A stretch of DNA of 64,000 nt from Chloroflexota bacterium (GTDB lineage: Bacteria; Chloroflexota; Dehalococcoidia; Lucifugimonadales; Lucifugimonadaceae). The notes under the pieces are model-generated. The model saw only the letters and a list, made by a program, of their open reading frames with translations, was not told the DNA's origin and did no database searches. The first letter of the stretch is position 1, and every line of letters starts with the position of its first letter. This document shows positions 44,331-52,732 of the stretch, piece after piece. Location: NCBI GenBank assembly GCA_002721615.1, contig PBKW01000011.1, positions 1 to 64,000 of the forward strand, given 5' to 3'. The translations under genes and the position numbers were made by a program.

Positions 44331-45578
44331 TTAATCAATTTTTTCAAATCCTGTATATTTCTGTAATACTTTAGGGACTAAAATTGAACCATCATCTTGA
44401 AGATTATTTTCTAATATTGCTATCAAAATTCTCGGAATCGCCAAAGCAGATCCATTCAAGGTATGAGGAAAAATTATTTCTCCTGCATTTTTATATCTAG
44501 TTCTTGTTCTTCTAGATTGAAAATCTGTACAAGTTGAGATGGATGAAACTTCTAACCAATCTTCAGAGCCTTGAGCCCAAACTTCTATATCTATAGTTTT
44601 AGCAGACTGAAATCCTAGATCACCAGTGCATAATTCCACAGATCTATATATTAGCCCTAGCTCATCACATAATAATTGAATCTCATTGACCATTTCATCA
44701 AAAGCATTTCGAGAACTTTCTGGTAATTCAAATCGAAATAATTCAACTTTTTCAAATTGATGTACTCTTTTTATCCCTCTAGTTTCTCTTCCTGCAGCAG
44801 CTTTTTCTCGTCTGAAACACTGAGAATGAGAGACAAATTTTAATGGTAATTCCTCTTTTATGATATCTCCAAAATATAGACTATTCAATGCAACCTCAGA
44901 GGTAGGAATTAACCAAAGATCTTCTTCAATATCTTTATAAAGTAGCTCAGAAAATTTCGGCAAATTTCCTGAGCCTACCATTACTTCTTCTTTAACTAAA
45001 AAAGGAGGGGCAATTTCAAGATATCCATTCTGATTATGTTTCTCCAACATCCATGCGACTAAGCTTCTCTGAAGAATTGCTCCTTTACCTTTTAAAACAT
45101 ACCATCTAGACCCAGCTAATTTTACTCCTTGCTCCATATCCAAAATCCCCAACTTAGGTGCTATGTCCCAATGAGGAATAGTTGTTTTAATATTTTTTAC
45201 ATCCTCTTTAGTGAAAATTACTTTATTATCAGTTTCGTCATTGCCATTTAGAACTTCTTCTAAAGGAACGTTTGGGATTACTAACATCAATCGATTTAAC
45301 TCGGATTCTATATCATCTAGTTTTGAATTAATATTATTTAATTTATCTGAGATCTCTCTCATTTTGTTGATATGCTCCAAAGATGGTTTTTCTTTAGACA
45401 CTCCTATTCTCTTATTTTCAGAATTACGAAAACTTCTTAATTGGTCAGATTTTTGAATTAAATCTTTCCTCTCAGAATCTAATTGTTTTATATCATCTAA
45501 AGGAATTACTTCACCTCTTGATTCTAATCTCTCTAATATATTTTCAGAATTTGAAATTAATTTATTTAAATCAATCAT
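44331..45578 (-). CDS. serS: Seryl-tRNA synthetase
   Basis: This is a 415-residue class II SerRS. The N-terminal long coiled-coil arm (about 30-110) reaches the tRNA-Ser variable arm, and the catalytic core follows with T-S-E-V-A-L-N-S-L-Y, motif 2 F-R-R-E-K-A-A-A-G-R-E-T-R-G and motif 3 N-G-S-A-L-A-I-P-R. It would charge the tRNA-Ser(UGA) found at 52.5 kb. Its ATG overlaps the lysS end by 8 nt, so serS depends on the lysS transcript. Confidence 0.97.
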   Translation of the reverse strand: MIDLNKLISNSENILERLESRGEVIPLDDIKQLDSERKDLIQKSDQLRSFRNSENKRIGVSKEKPSLEHINKMREISDKLNNINSKLDDIESELNRLMLVIPNVPLEEVLNGNDETDNKVIFTKEDVKNIKTTIPHWDIAPKLGILDMEQGVKLAGSRWYVLKGKGAILQRSLVAWMLEKHNQNGYLEIAPPFLVKEEVMVGSGNLPKFSELLYKDIEEDLWLIPTSEVALNSLYFGDIIKEELPLKFVSHSQCFRREKAAAGRETRGIKRVHQFEKVELFRFELPESSRNAFDEMVNEIQLLCDELGLIYRSVELCTGDLGFQSAKTIDIEVWAQGSEDWLEVSSISTCTDFQSRRTRTRYKNAGEIIFPHTLNGSALAIPRILIAILENNLQDDGSILVPKVLQKYTGFEKID

Positions 45579-47094
45579 CGTTTTTATTTTGTAAGGTTTT
45601 TAATTGAGGGAAAATTAACACATCTCTTATTGATTTAGCTCCAGAAATTATCATCGCTAATCGATCAATTCCTAATCCTAAACCTCCCGTGGGAGGCATA
45701 CCGTGTTCTATAGCTATCAAAAAATCTTCTTCTAGCCTATCTAATTCATCATCTCCAGATTCCTTGCGTAAATTTTCTTGATCTTCAAATCTTTTTCTTT
45801 GGTCAATAGGATCATTTAATTCAGTGAATGCATTAGCTAATTCTCCACCACAAACAAATGCCTCAAATCTTTCAACAATATTATCCTCACCTTCTTTCTT
45901 TTTTGCTAAAGGGGACATTTCCACAGGGTAATCTATAAGAAAACATGGTTGCCTCAAATTAGGTTCTACTGAATATGAAATTACTTTATCCAACATTCTG
46001 CCCCAATTTGACCCTTGTTCTACGTGAATTCCTCTAGATTTCATTTCTTTCTCTAATTCTTGAGGTGATCTACATTTAAGATAATCTATACCAGAATATT
46101 TTTTTATAGCATCTCTTAAATTCAATCTCTCCCAAGGAGGAGTTAGATCTATCACTTCATCACCAACATTTACTATTTTAGAACCATTCACATCCTCTGA
46201 AACATTAGCTACCATTTCTTCTACCATTTTCATTACATCATTATAATCAGAATAAGCTTCATAACTCTCTAAAGTTGTAAATTCAGGATTATGAAGATGG
46301 TCAATTCCTTCATTTCTGAAAATTCTTCCTAACTCAAACACTTTATCTATCCCAGCAACGATTAACTTTTTTAAATTCAATTCAGTAGCTATTCTAAGAT
46401 AGAGAACTCTATCCAAAGCATTATGTTTTGTTATAAATGGTTTAGCCATTGCTCCTGCTGCTACAGGAACTAATATTGGAGTTTCTACTTCTATAAAACT
46501 TTTTCTTTCCAAAAATTTTCTAATTGATGCAATAATTTTAGGTTTTACTAAAGCAACTTCTTTTGAAGAATCGTTAGAAATAAAATCTAAATAACGTTGT
46601 CTGTACCTTTTTTCAGTATCCTGCAATCCTGACCATTTATCTGGCAATGGCCTAATTGATTTACACAACACATCTATTTTCTTAGCTTCTATAGTAGGCT
46701 CTCCTCTTCTAGTACGAAAGACAACACCTTCAATTCCAACAAAATCTCCTATATCAATAAATTTTAAACTTTCAAAATGTTTATCACTTAATAAATCTGA
46801 TCTTAGAGCAATTTGTATAGATCCATCACCATCTTTTAAATCAACAAAAACAATTTTTCCTTGACCTCTGTAAGCTATTATCCTTCCAGCAACAATTACA
46901 GATTCTGTTTTAATATTCTCTCCTTGGAAATTTAACTCTAGGTCTTCTAGCATGTCTATAGCTTCAAGAGTGGAATGAGTTTTATGAAATTTAGAAGGAT
47001 AAGGATTTATACCTAAATTTCTAAGAGATTCTAAATTAGCTTTCCTAGCTTCAATTAATCTATTTTCATCTTGTTCAATATTATTATTTTTCAT
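45571..47094 (-). CDS. lysS: Lysyl-tRNA synthetase, class II
   Basis: This is a class IIb LysRS of 507 residues: an OB anticodon-binding domain (I-V-A-G-R-I-I-A-Y-R-G-Q-G-K-I), motif 1 (S-F-I-E-V-E-T-P-I-L), motif 2 (G-R-I-F-R-N-E-G-I-D-H-L-H-N-P-E-F-T) and motif 3 (G-G-L-G-L-G-I-D-R-L). It is first in a two-gene lysS-serS operon. A TTTACA/TATAAA pair upstream is its likely promoter. Confidence 0.97.
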   Translation of the reverse strand: MKNNNIEQDENRLIEARKANLESLRNLGINPYPSKFHKTHSTLEAIDMLEDLELNFQGENIKTESVIVAGRIIAYRGQGKIVFVDLKDGDGSIQIALRSDLLSDKHFESLKFIDIGDFVGIEGVVFRTRRGEPTIEAKKIDVLCKSIRPLPDKWSGLQDTEKRYRQRYLDFISNDSSKEVALVKPKIIASIRKFLERKSFIEVETPILVPVAAGAMAKPFITKHNALDRVLYLRIATELNLKKLIVAGIDKVFELGRIFRNEGIDHLHNPEFTTLESYEAYSDYNDVMKMVEEMVANVSEDVNGSKIVNVGDEVIDLTPPWERLNLRDAIKKYSGIDYLKCRSPQELEKEMKSRGIHVEQGSNWGRMLDKVISYSVEPNLRQPCFLIDYPVEMSPLAKKKEGEDNIVERFEAFVCGGELANAFTELNDPIDQRKRFEDQENLRKESGDDELDRLEEDFLIAIEHGMPPTGGLGLGIDRLAMIISGAKSIRDVLIFPQLKTLQNKNDD

Positions 47095-47170
47095 TTTTCT
47101 ATCTAAAAAACATTATTTATTTGTAAAACTAAATTAATTTTAAATATTTTATATTGAAATTTAATCTTTT

Positions 47171-47200
47171 TTTATACCTGAATTAATAAAAATCTGTAAA
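47171..47200 (-). promoter_or_regulatory. Promoter of lysS-serS
   Basis: On the minus strand TTTACA (47195-47200) and TATAAA (47171-47176) are 18 nt apart, with transcription expected near 47163 and a leader of about 70 nt. The surrounding 200-nt gap (47095-47294) is AT-rich and I see no other element except the degraded 5' end of rsmD at its right edge. Confidence 0.5.
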
Positions 47201-47294
47201 ATCGCTTAATTATTATATTGAAATACATATCAATTCACATAAATAATGTAACACAGTAATAACAAATAACTGGAAAAATATTCGAGTGTGAACA

Positions 47295-47810
47295 ATTTTT
47301 AAAAATAAAAATAAGTCCTTAAGGCCTACAACATCAAAAGTAAAATCAGCAATATTTTCTCTTATAGGCCCTGAAGGAGTGAAGAATCAAAAAATCCTCG
47401 ATTTATACGCAGGAACTGGAAATTTAGGCATTGAATGTCTTAATAGAGGAGCAAAATTCAGTGTATTTGTTGAAAAAAATATAAAAACCTTCAAAATGTT
47501 AAAAAAAAAGTTGGAAGAAAAACAATTTCAAAATTCTAGTAAAGTGTTTTGCCTAGATGCAATTAAAGCTGTAAAAAAAATAGAAGGCCCATTCGATATT
47601 ATATTTGCTGATCCTCCTTACAATTATAAAAATATATCTGAAGTATTAATCCTCGCAGAAAAAAATAATTTATTTCACGATCAATCTTTAATTTTTTATG
47701 AACATTCTAAAAATCAAAAACCCTTAAAAAATATAGGTAATCTTTCAAATATAAAATCAAAAAATTATGGTGATTCATCTATCACAATATTTAAATTAGA
47801 GGGGGTTTAA
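47295..47810 (+). CDS. rsmD: 16S rRNA (guanine-N2)-methyltransferase RsmD, abnormal 5' end
   Basis: The SAM-dependent methyltransferase that modifies G966 of 16S rRNA is recognised by R-P-T-T-S-K-V-K-S-A-I-F-S-L, the SAM motif D-L-Y-A-G-T-G-N-L-G-I-E and the catalytic A-D-P-P-Y. The conserved R-P-T-T block (from 47322) lies upstream of the first GTG in frame (47379), so the gene must extend further left. There no ATG, GTG or TTG exists before an in-frame TGA at 47289. ATT at 47295, with GAGTG 6 nt upstream, would give 171 residues lacking only about six expected residues. It may use a rare start or be slightly damaged. coaD follows directly, as is usual. Confidence 0.75.
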   Translation: MFKNKNKSLRPTTSKVKSAIFSLIGPEGVKNQKILDLYAGTGNLGIECLNRGAKFSVFVEKNIKTFKMLKKKLEEKQFQNSSKVFCLDAIKAVKKIEGPFDIIFADPPYNYKNISEVLILAEKNNLFHDQSLIFYEHSKNQKPLKNIGNLSNIKSKNYGDSSITIFKLEGV

Positions 47811-48299
47811 TTGGTAAAAGCTATTTTTCCAGGTACTTTTGATCCAATAACAAAAGGACATTTTGACATCATTCAACGAGGATCTCAAATATTCGATGAA
47901 ATTACAATTGGAGTTTATAAAGAATCTAATAAAAATTTAATGTTTGATACAAATGAAAGAATAGAACTTATAGAGGATTCTGTTAAAACAATATCTAATT
48001 CTAATGTAAAGATCATGCCTTATTCAGGTTTAACTGTAAAATTTGCTGAAAAGGTTGGAGCATCTGTAATTATTAGAGGATTAAGAATAGGTAATGACTT
48101 CGAATATGAAAGAGAAATGGCTCTGATGAATAGACAAATAAACCCTGATATAGAACTAGTATGCTTAATATCCAGCATTAATCATCAGTTTATAAGTTCA
48201 AGTAGAGTTAAAGAAATAAGTATGTTAGGAGGAGATGTAAGCAATCTAGTAACAGAAAAAGTCCAAAAATCAATTAATAAAAAACTAACAGATATTTAA
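47811..48299 (+). CDS. coaD: Phosphopantetheine adenylyltransferase
   Basis: CoaD makes dephospho-CoA, the fourth step of CoA synthesis. The 162-residue protein has F-P-G-T-F-D-P-I-T-K-G-H near residue 6, the R-G-L-R-I-G-N-D-F-E-Y-E block near 88 and I-S-S-S-R-V-K-E near 127. The start is TTG at 47811, immediately after the rsmD stop, with a GGGGG site about 6 nt upstream. rsmD-coaD is a common gene pair. Confidence 0.96.
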   Translation: MVKAIFPGTFDPITKGHFDIIQRGSQIFDEITIGVYKESNKNLMFDTNERIELIEDSVKTISNSNVKIMPYSGLTVKFAEKVGASVIIRGLRIGNDFEYEREMALMNRQINPDIELVCLISSINHQFISSSRVKEISMLGGDVSNLVTEKVQKSINKKLTDI

Positions 48300-48317
48300 A
48301 CAAAATTAGGAGGTCAT

Positions 48318-48926
48318 ATGACTGTAAAAGAAAATTTAGATAAATTAGAAAACTATTTAGTTTCTCACAAAGTTAAAGGTACTAACAGATCTTTAATAAA
48401 TATTGAAGAATGTGTTGAAATAATTAAATCAATTAATTCTATGATTCCAAATTCATTAGATGAATCTGAAATAATTGTGAGACAGAAAGAATCTATCATT
48501 GAACAAGCTGAAGAAGAAGCTAGTAGAAAAAGAATATATGCTGATTCAGAAGCTGAAAAAATTAGAAGAAATGCTGAAGAAAAAGCAGAAGAAATAATAA
48601 TGAAAGCTAATGAACAAGCTGAAAAATTAGTTCAAAAAGAAGAAATCATTACAAAAGCTCATGAACAATCTGAAAGAATTATATTAGATTCAGAAGAAGA
48701 ATCAAAATCTATAGCAGAAAAAGCAGAATTATCAAAACAAGATACTGAAAGAAAAGCTACTAATATTTTAAATGAAGCTCAAGATCATTCTATGAAAACC
48801 AGAAATGGTGCAGATGCATATGCACGTGAAGTTTTATTTTCTCTTGAAGAAAGAATTTCTACTACACTAGGTCAGGTAAGAAAAGGAATAGAAATGCTTG
48901 ATGAAAGTGAAGTTGAAGTTAACTAA
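48318..48926 (+). CDS. Coiled-coil protein of unknown function next to coaD
   Basis: This 202-residue protein is dominated by an Ala/Glu/Lys-rich coiled coil (about 60-165). A compact C-terminal motif, G-A-D-A-Y-A-R-E-V-L-F-S-L-E-E-R, is followed by T-L-G-Q-V-R-K-G-I. The general look recalls DivIVA/SepIVA-like or F0-b-like stalk proteins, and a scaffold role in cell division or envelope is only a guess. It has the best ribosome-binding site in the window, AGGAGGT at 48308-48314, so it may be highly translated. It follows coaD by 18 nt and precedes polA, from which it is separated by two hairpins. Confidence 0.8.
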   Translation: MTVKENLDKLENYLVSHKVKGTNRSLINIEECVEIIKSINSMIPNSLDESEIIVRQKESIIEQAEEEASRKRIYADSEAEKIRRNAEEKAEEIIMKANEQAEKLVQKEEIITKAHEQSERIILDSEEESKSIAEKAELSKQDTERKATNILNEAQDHSMKTRNGADAYAREVLFSLEERISTTLGQVRKGIEMLDESEVEVN

Positions 48927-48941
48927 TTTCTTTAATTAGTT
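48921..48941 (+). terminator. Hairpin at the end of the coiled-coil gene
   Basis: AACTAATT (48921-48928) and AATTAGTT (48934-48941) pair perfectly around a TCTTT loop, and the left arm includes the stop codon. Only a short T run follows, so termination would be weak; an mRNA-stability role is equally possible. Confidence 0.35.
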
Positions 48942-48950
48942 TCTAGAATA

Positions 48951-48975
48951 TATAATTCTAATAAAAAGAATTATA
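48951..48975 (+). promoter_or_regulatory. Hairpin directly upstream of polA
   Basis: TATAATTC (48951-48958) and GAATTATA (48968-48975) form an 8-bp inverted repeat with a 9-nt loop, ending 4 nt before the polA ATG. Its first six bases are also a perfect -10 hexamer, so it may overlap a promoter. The AT-only stem is weak. Confidence 0.35.
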
Positions 48976-48979
48976 AAAA

Positions 48980-51736
48980 ATGGAAACTAAGAGTATAAAA
49001 AACAAATTACTTATTATTGATGGTCATGCAATGATCTTCAGAGCATGGTTTTCAATACCTGAAAGACTTTCCTCAAAAGGTATAAACACTTCTATAATAT
49101 TCGGATTTCTATCAAGTCTCTTCAAATTAATTTCAGTCCATCAACCTACTCATTTAATTATTACTCTAGATCCTAAAGGACCAACATTCAGACATGAATT
49201 ATATCCTGAATATAAAGCAAACAGAGATCCTGCGCCACCAGAATTTAAAAAACAAATTCCCCTACTAGAAAAAGTTCTAAAATCTATGAGGATCCCAATT
49301 TATTCAATAGAAAAATATGAAGCTGATGATTTAATTGGCACTATAACCTCAGTCAGTTCTAAAGATAATTTTGAAAATATCATAGTAACTGGAGACAAAG
49401 ATTTATTTCAATTAATAAATGACAACACTCATATTTGGTATTCCAGTCCAAACCCCAGATCTATGGATAGAAACATAGATAAAATTACATTTTCTAAAGA
49501 AAAAGATTTTGAAGGATTAACACCGAAAAGTATCCCTGATTATAAAGGTCTTGCTGGAGATGCATCTGACAATATTAAAGGCATACCTGGAATTGGGAAG
49601 AAGGCTGCAAATACACTTTTAAGAAAATATCAAAATTTAGAAGATATATATAAGAATATCACCCACATTGAAAATTTAAATATTCGTGGTGCTAAAAGAA
49701 TTCAATCTTTGCTTATTGAGTATAAGGAAGAAGCATTTAAATCAAGAGAGTTAGCTACTATTTTCAGAAAAATTCCAAATTTTTTTAATCTAACAGAATC
49801 AAAATTCGGATCTTTTAACAGAGAAGAAGTAATCAAAGAATTAACTGCACTAGAATTAATTTCTTTGGTTAATAGAATTCCATCAAAAAATGTTGAAAAT
49901 AGTAAAATATTTAAAATTGATCTGAAAAATTCACTTGAATATATTACGGTAAACACAGACAAAAAAATACATTCAATAATTAATGATATTAAATCTAAAG
50001 GAATATTCAGTTTTGATACTGAAACATCTTCTATAAAACCTTTTGACTCTAATTTAGTAGGGATTTCAATATCTATTAAACCTAATTCTGCTTGGTATTT
50101 ACCTATAAATCATGAGGAAAATAACAATATTTCTCCAGAGAACCTAAAGTTAGTAAAAGAAATTTTTCAAGATCAAACAATTGAAAAAATCGCACACAAT
50201 TCTAATTTTGATATGTCAGTTTTAATTAATAACGGATTTGAAATAAATAAAGTCACATTTGACACTATGATAGCAGCGAATTTACTTGGCAAAAGATCTA
50301 TTAGTTTAAGTAATCTTTGTCTTGAAGAATTTAATCAAGAAATGACTCCAATAGAAAATTTAATTGGTAAAGGAAAGGACCAAATATCATTCTCTAGCGT
50401 TCCAATTAAAGATGCAACTTTATATTCCTGCGCTGACTCTGATATTACTTTGAAACTAAAAAACGTTTTTGAAAAAGAGTTAGAAAAAAATGGGTTGTTA
50501 GATGTAATGAATAATATTGAAATGCCTCTAGTACCAGTGATTGTAAAAATGCAAAAAGCAGGCGTATCAGTAAATATAGAGAAATTAAATATATTATCAA
50601 AATTATTAAATGAAAAAATTAATTTTTTAGAACAAAAAACAAAAACAATATTAGGAGAAGAAATAAATCTTAGATCAAGCCAACAATTAGGAAAAATTCT
50701 TATTGAAAACCTAGGAGTACCTCCAACTAAAAAAACTAAAACTGGTTATACTATGGACGCTAATACTCTTGAGGAAATATTAAACAACAAATCTATTGAA
50801 AAAAAAGCTAGAGAACTAATAAAAATTGTTCTAGATCATAGAGAATTTTCAAAAATCAAATCAACTTATGCAGATAGTATCCCTGAATTAATCAACAAAA
50901 AAACTGGAAGAATTCATACTTATTTTAATCAGGCTGGCACTTCAACAGGACGCTTATCTAGCACAAATCCCAATTTACAAAATATTCCAGTAAGAACAAA
51001 AATAGGAAATGAAGTCAGAAAAGCTTTTGAATCAAATAATAAAAATAATCATTTGTTATTATCAGCAGATTATTCTCAAATAGAGTTAAAAATACTAGCT
51101 CATTTATCAAAAGAACCTAGTCTACTACAAGCATTCAGAAATAATGAGGATATACATGATGCAACTGCAAAAATAATGTATGAAACAAATTCCGTTTCAA
51201 AAGAACAAAGACGAATAGCTAAGATTTTAAATTTTGGAGTTATCTATGGATTGAGCCCCCATGGCGTATCTAGGCAAACAGATTTATCAAGAGAAGATGG
51301 GAAAAAATTTATAGATTTATATTTTGGTAAATATCCAGGAATAAAAAACTATATAGATCAAGTAATTGACTTTGCAAAGATAAATAAATACGTAGAAACT
51401 ATTACTGGTAGAAGAAGACTTCTTCCTGAAATAACTTCCCCTAATTTTCATTCTCGTACAGCTTCTGAAAGAATGGCAATAAATATGCCAATTCAGGGTA
51501 GTTCCGCGGATATCATTAAGATTGCAATGATTAAAATAGATGAAGAAATAAAAAGTCTTAATTTAAAATCTAAAATGATCATACAAGTACATGATGAATT
51601 GATCTTTGAAGCTCCTAAGAATGAATTAAATCGTTTAAAAGAAATTCTAACAAAAATCATGCCCAATTCTTTAAACCTTAGTGTTCCATTAACTATTGAT
51701 ATAAATATTGCAAAATCTTGGGGAGAATTAAAGTAA
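48980..51736 (+). CDS. polA: DNA polymerase I
   Basis: This 918-residue Pol I has all three domains. The 5'-3' nuclease (1-290) has E-A-D-D-L-I-G-T and G-D-K-D-L. The 3'-5' exonuclease has F-S-F-D-T-E-T, A-H-N-S-N-F-D and Y-S-C-A-D-S-D, so the D-E, D and Y-x3-D metal-binding set is present and proofreading is probably active. The polymerase domain has S-A-D-Y-S-Q-I-E-L-K, R-R-I-A-K-I-L-N-F-G-V-I-Y-G and Q-V-H-D-E-L. It fills gaps and removes RNA primers. It abuts the convergent nucleotidyltransferase with no gap. Confidence 0.97.
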   Translation: METKSIKNKLLIIDGHAMIFRAWFSIPERLSSKGINTSIIFGFLSSLFKLISVHQPTHLIITLDPKGPTFRHELYPEYKANRDPAPPEFKKQIPLLEKVLKSMRIPIYSIEKYEADDLIGTITSVSSKDNFENIIVTGDKDLFQLINDNTHIWYSSPNPRSMDRNIDKITFSKEKDFEGLTPKSIPDYKGLAGDASDNIKGIPGIGKKAANTLLRKYQNLEDIYKNITHIENLNIRGAKRIQSLLIEYKEEAFKSRELATIFRKIPNFFNLTESKFGSFNREEVIKELTALELISLVNRIPSKNVENSKIFKIDLKNSLEYITVNTDKKIHSIINDIKSKGIFSFDTETSSIKPFDSNLVGISISIKPNSAWYLPINHEENNNISPENLKLVKEIFQDQTIEKIAHNSNFDMSVLINNGFEINKVTFDTMIAANLLGKRSISLSNLCLEEFNQEMTPIENLIGKGKDQISFSSVPIKDATLYSCADSDITLKLKNVFEKELEKNGLLDVMNNIEMPLVPVIVKMQKAGVSVNIEKLNILSKLLNEKINFLEQKTKTILGEEINLRSSQQLGKILIENLGVPPTKKTKTGYTMDANTLEEILNNKSIEKKARELIKIVLDHREFSKIKSTYADSIPELINKKTGRIHTYFNQAGTSTGRLSSTNPNLQNIPVRTKIGNEVRKAFESNNKNNHLLLSADYSQIELKILAHLSKEPSLLQAFRNNEDIHDATAKIMYETNSVSKEQRRIAKILNFGVIYGLSPHGVSRQTDLSREDGKKFIDLYFGKYPGIKNYIDQVIDFAKINKYVETITGRRRLLPEITSPNFHSRTASERMAINMPIQGSSADIIKIAMIKIDEEIKSLNLKSKMIIQVHDELIFEAPKNELNRLKEILTKIMPNSLNLSVPLTIDINIAKSWGELK

Positions 51737-52426
51737 CTAAAAATAAGTTTTTATAAATTCTTCACAATCATCTAAATCTTTCATAGTATCTATAGAAATC
51801 CAATTTTGAGTAGTTCTAAATGCCTTAAGTTGATTTAATTTAGCTAATTTTGGAAAAGTTTCTACTTCATGATCTCCTTTTTCAGGTAAATAATTGAAAA
51901 AATCAGGACCAGAGATATAAATACCCCCATTAATCCAAAATGGTAATTTCGTTTTCTCAGAAAATTCAATGACATTATCATTCTCGTCAACCTTGACTAT
52001 CCCAGATTGAGATCGATATGGAACTGACATTAAAGTAACTAAAACAGAATTTTCAAAATGAAATTTCATCATTTTATCTAAAGATAGATCTGTTAACACA
52101 TCTCCATTAGTAATCACTAAATTTTCACGATGTAAATTGAATTTATTAATAGCATTTTTTATCGCTCCTCCTCTTCCTAAAGGAGAGTCTTCATGAGAAT
52201 ATTTTATTTTTAGACCATCTAAATCTACATTGCCAAAATATTCTTTAAATGAATAATTTTTGTACCCCGTTAAAAATATTATTTCTTCTAATCCATATTT
52301 TTTTAACCATTCGATCTGATAATAAACAATTGGCTTATTAAGAATTTGAACCATAGGCTTAGGAATCATCTCTGTTTTTGGCCATAATCTCTTTCCTTCT
52401 CCACCAACTAGAATCAAAGCTTTCAT
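51737..52426 (-). CDS. Sugar-phosphate nucleotidyltransferase
   Basis: This 229-residue protein begins M-K-A-L-I-L-V-G-G-E-G-K-R-L-W-P, the nucleotide-binding loop of NDP-sugar pyrophosphorylases, followed by K-P-M-V-Q-I-L-N-K-P-I. L-G-R-G-G-A-I, V-I-T-N-G-D-V-L and N-G-G-I-Y-I complete the fold. It lacks the C-terminal beta-helix, so it is the short type, like mannose-1-phosphate guanylyltransferase or MurNAc-1-P uridylyltransferase. The sugar is not known. The ATG at 52426 was chosen over a TTG seven codons upstream. It lies next to the tRNA-Ser promoter in a divergent gap. Confidence 0.87.
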   Translation of the reverse strand: MKALILVGGEGKRLWPKTEMIPKPMVQILNKPIVYYQIEWLKKYGLEEIIFLTGYKNYSFKEYFGNVDLDGLKIKYSHEDSPLGRGGAIKNAINKFNLHRENLVITNGDVLTDLSLDKMMKFHFENSVLVTLMSVPYRSQSGIVKVDENDNVIEFSEKTKLPFWINGGIYISGPDFFNYLPEKGDHEVETFPKLAKLNQLKAFRTTQNWISIDTMKDLDDCEEFIKTYF

Positions 52427-52499
52427 TTTAAATATTTTTCCTTTCAATAAAAAATTATGAACAAATTATTTAAATCTATTAGTAATATAATATTTATAT

Positions 52500-52528
52500 T
52501 AGACAATTATTAATACTGAAAATATAAT
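52500..52528 (+). promoter_or_regulatory. Promoter of the tRNA-Ser gene
   Basis: TAGACA (52500-52505) and a perfect TATAAT (52523-52528) are separated by 17 nt. The expected start lies near 52535, about 15 nt before the mature tRNA, which coincides with the first base of the repeat that pairs with the trailer. Confidence 0.7.
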
Positions 52529-52534
52529 TTTCTA

Positions 52535-52647
52535 GTTAATCAAACAAAAGGACGGATGGCTGAGTGGTTTAAGGCGGCGGTCTTGAAAACCGTTGTGCGT
52601 TATGCGTACCGGGGGTTCGAATCCCTCTCCGTCCGCCATTGATTAAC
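52535..52647 (+). repeat. Inverted repeat flanking the tRNA-Ser gene
   Basis: GTTAATCAA (52535-52543) lies 6 nt before the mature 5' end and TTGATTAAC (52639-52647) starts immediately after the encoded CCA. They are perfect reverse complements of 9 bp, so leader and trailer can pair and extend the acceptor stem across a 6-nt bulge. Confidence 0.8.
52550..52638 (+). tRNA. tRNA-Ser(UGA)
   Basis: The 89-nt gene folds as a type II tRNA. The 7-bp acceptor stem is GGACGGA with TCCGTCC, the anticodon loop is CTTGAAA giving anticodon TGA (reads UCA and related Ser codons), a long variable arm is present and the T arm contains GGTTCGAATCC. Discriminator G is followed by a genomically encoded CCA. It is the only tRNA gene I find in the window. 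Confidence 0.96.
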
Positions 52648-52732
52648 GTAATAATTTTAAAATCCTGTGATTCAACAAAAAAATGTATATTAAAATCACA
52701 ATTCAAAACTATCAAAAAATAATAGGAAAAAA

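Noticed and set aside
47289-47291. TGA recoded as sense in rsmD
   Set aside because: TGA ends normal genes here (xseA, thiE, MFS), and the residue before the block is not conserved enough to imply a specific amino acid.
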